Shown piece by piece: positions 63,074 to 64,000 of a DNA stretch of 64,000 nt (the stretch's first letter is position 1; every line of letters starts with the position of its first letter). The translations under genes and the position numbers were made by a program. The notes below the pieces were generated by a model. The model was given only the letters and a program-made list of their open reading frames with translations, ran no database searches and was not told where the DNA came from. The stretch comes from Bordetella parapertussis (lineage in GTDB: Bacteria > Pseudomonadota > Gammaproteobacteria > Burkholderiales > Burkholderiaceae_C): the NCBI GenBank assembly GCA_945870575.1, contig CAMBSK010000002.1:66756-130755 (forward strand), in the 5' to 3' direction.

Positions 63074-63361
63074 ACCTCTATAAATACTTGTCTGGATAGC
63101 CTGAATGCTCTTTGCAGGTTTCAATTCGCCAAATAGATGACATGATGCAACTCCAAGATGCGCGCTAGACAATCTTTTAATGCAAAGCGCAGAAAACAGT
63201 AGTCAAGTGTTTTATGCCGTTGCGGGAGCGCAATTGCGACCCTAAATTTAAAGCGGGTGCGCTATATATTTTAGGTATAGCCTTAAAGTAACCGTATGAG
63301 CGACTAAAAATTCATACTTTACTAGACTTGGTCAAATTCTAAATATAGTTATTGACTATTG
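63074..63361. other. AT-rich spacer without a visible gene
   Basis: This stretch between the IS scar and the integrase gene has no frame or RNA gene I can support. It is clearly richer in A+T than the backbone. If the integrase belongs to an island ending here, an attachment site would be expected, but no tRNA end is recognisable. Confidence 0.4.
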
Positions 63362-64000
63362 TCAAGCTCTATTGAACTCAATCACATCAGCACCAGCGGC
63401 CAGCTTGTCTAGGTAATTAGCCCATTGCTGAACCATCTCAAAACGCTGTCTTAGGTACTGGGTGCGGTTGTAGCTTTTTCCTAATCGGTCTCTTGCCCCA
63501 TGCGCCAAATTGGCCTCAATCATTAGAGGATCTAGACCCAATTCGTCAACCAATAATGTTCGGGCAGTAGCCCTAAAGGAATGCGGTTTTTGCTCATCAC
63601 CAAAGCCAATCGAGTACAAAGCACTTCTAACGGTGTTGTCGCTCATCGGCCTATCATGGCTTCGCCCCCCGGGAAAGACATATCGACCGTGGCCAGTAAT
63701 CGGGTGCAGGGCTAGTAACAGCTCCACGGCCTGCGTGGGTAACGGAACTACATGCGCTTCACCCGCAGCCTTTTCTTTAACGGTACGCTTCATCTTAAGA
63801 CTTGGGATAGTCCATGTTGCCGCCTCTAGGTCTAGCTCTACCCATTCCATCATTCGAAGGTTGCCGGGTCTTTGGTAAACAAGTGGGGTCAACTGCAATG
63901 CAACCCGAACCACTACACCGCCCTTGTAATGCTTGATGGCTCTCATCATCTCGCCCAAACGTATGGGGTCTAGGATTGCTGCAAAGTTCTTGCCGCGATA
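63362..64000 (-). CDS. Tyrosine-family site-specific integrase, partial
   Basis: The C-terminal catalytic domain. The frame stays open from the stop at 63362 to the right edge, so the N-terminal part lies outside. Visible catalytic residues are the first arginine in QRPGNLRMMEW, the HSFR of KPHSFRATART, the histidine of LAHGARDRLG and the tyrosine of SYNRT. The pattern fits P4-type integrases of genomic islands. Confidence 0.92.
   Translation of the reverse strand, partial: YRGKNFAAILDPIRLGEMMRAIKHYKGGVVVRVALQLTPLVYQRPGNLRMMEWVELDLEAATWTIPSLKMKRTVKEKAAGEAHVVPLPTQAVELLLALHPITGHGRYVFPGGRSHDRPMSDNTVRSALYSIGFGDEQKPHSFRATARTLLVDELGLDPLMIEANLAHGARDRLGKSYNRTQYLRQRFEMVQQWANYLDKLAAGADVIEFNRA

Noticed and set aside
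1..64000. CRISPR arrays, rRNA and tRNA genes
   Set aside because: No regularly spaced repeats or conserved RNA gene segments were recognised on either strand.

Overview
The window looks like a chromosomal segment of a bacteriochlorophyll-containing betaproteobacterium, probably in the order Burkholderiales. It carries a photosynthesis superoperon in a betaproteobacterial arrangement (crtE-crtF-bchXYZ-puf-crtA-crtD-crtC) with PpsR-type TGT-N12-ACA boxes. It also has a typical Burkholderiales housekeeping backbone: ispA-xseB, polA, an APH-type thrB, a BPSS1780-family membrane protein and uvrD. I cannot fix the genus from sequence alone.

Layout. (1) 1-7563 is a nicotinamide/nicotinate catabolic cluster: a molybdenum hydroxylase pair (large subunit cut by the left edge), a Tat-exported nicotinamidase, two tandem DUF1185 proteins, a UPF0280 protein, a 6-hydroxynicotinate reductase-like iron-sulfur protein and a divergent enamidase. 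(2) 7645-8312 is a VapBC-like toxin-antitoxin pair in which both genes carry an in-frame stop. (3) 8460-23579 is the photosynthesis and isoprenoid block. It includes an unrecognised 75-residue membrane protein between pufB and pufA, and bchC is absent from its usual place beside bchX. (4) 23708-29840 holds a Rieske oxygenase, a two-domain sulfurtransferase, a secreted acetamidase/formamidase-family protein and a translationally coupled trio ending in a HupE/UreJ protein. (5) 29904-39017 is mostly housekeeping, followed by a 16-codon scrap of GMP reductase. (6) 39322-45853 is an acyl-CoA synthetase / exported Rieske protein / PQQ-dehydrogenase operon facing a ThDP enzyme and a GntR regulator, with a 16-bp palindrome between them.

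(7) 46642-57868 is the region I find most coherent as a system. It contains a PlcP-like metallophosphoesterase, an LplT-like transporter, phosphatidylserine decarboxylase, a membrane-anchored class-III aminotransferase, an Mpo1-like (DUF962) protein, a GT4 glycosyltransferase, PPK2, UDP-glucose dehydrogenase, SixA and an arsR-arsC-aquaporin operon. Several intergenic regions contain 7-4-7 direct repeats resembling PHO boxes. I infer a phosphate-stress module: phospholipid to diacylglycerol, then glycolipid using UDP-glucuronate, plus polyphosphate handling and arsenate defence.

(8) 57986-64000 is accessory DNA: small membrane and secreted proteins, an antitoxin with a truncated Doc toxin, two multihaem cytochromes c facing a MocR regulator, an IS3 fragment and an integrase running off the right edge. 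I see no rRNA, tRNA or CRISPR array.
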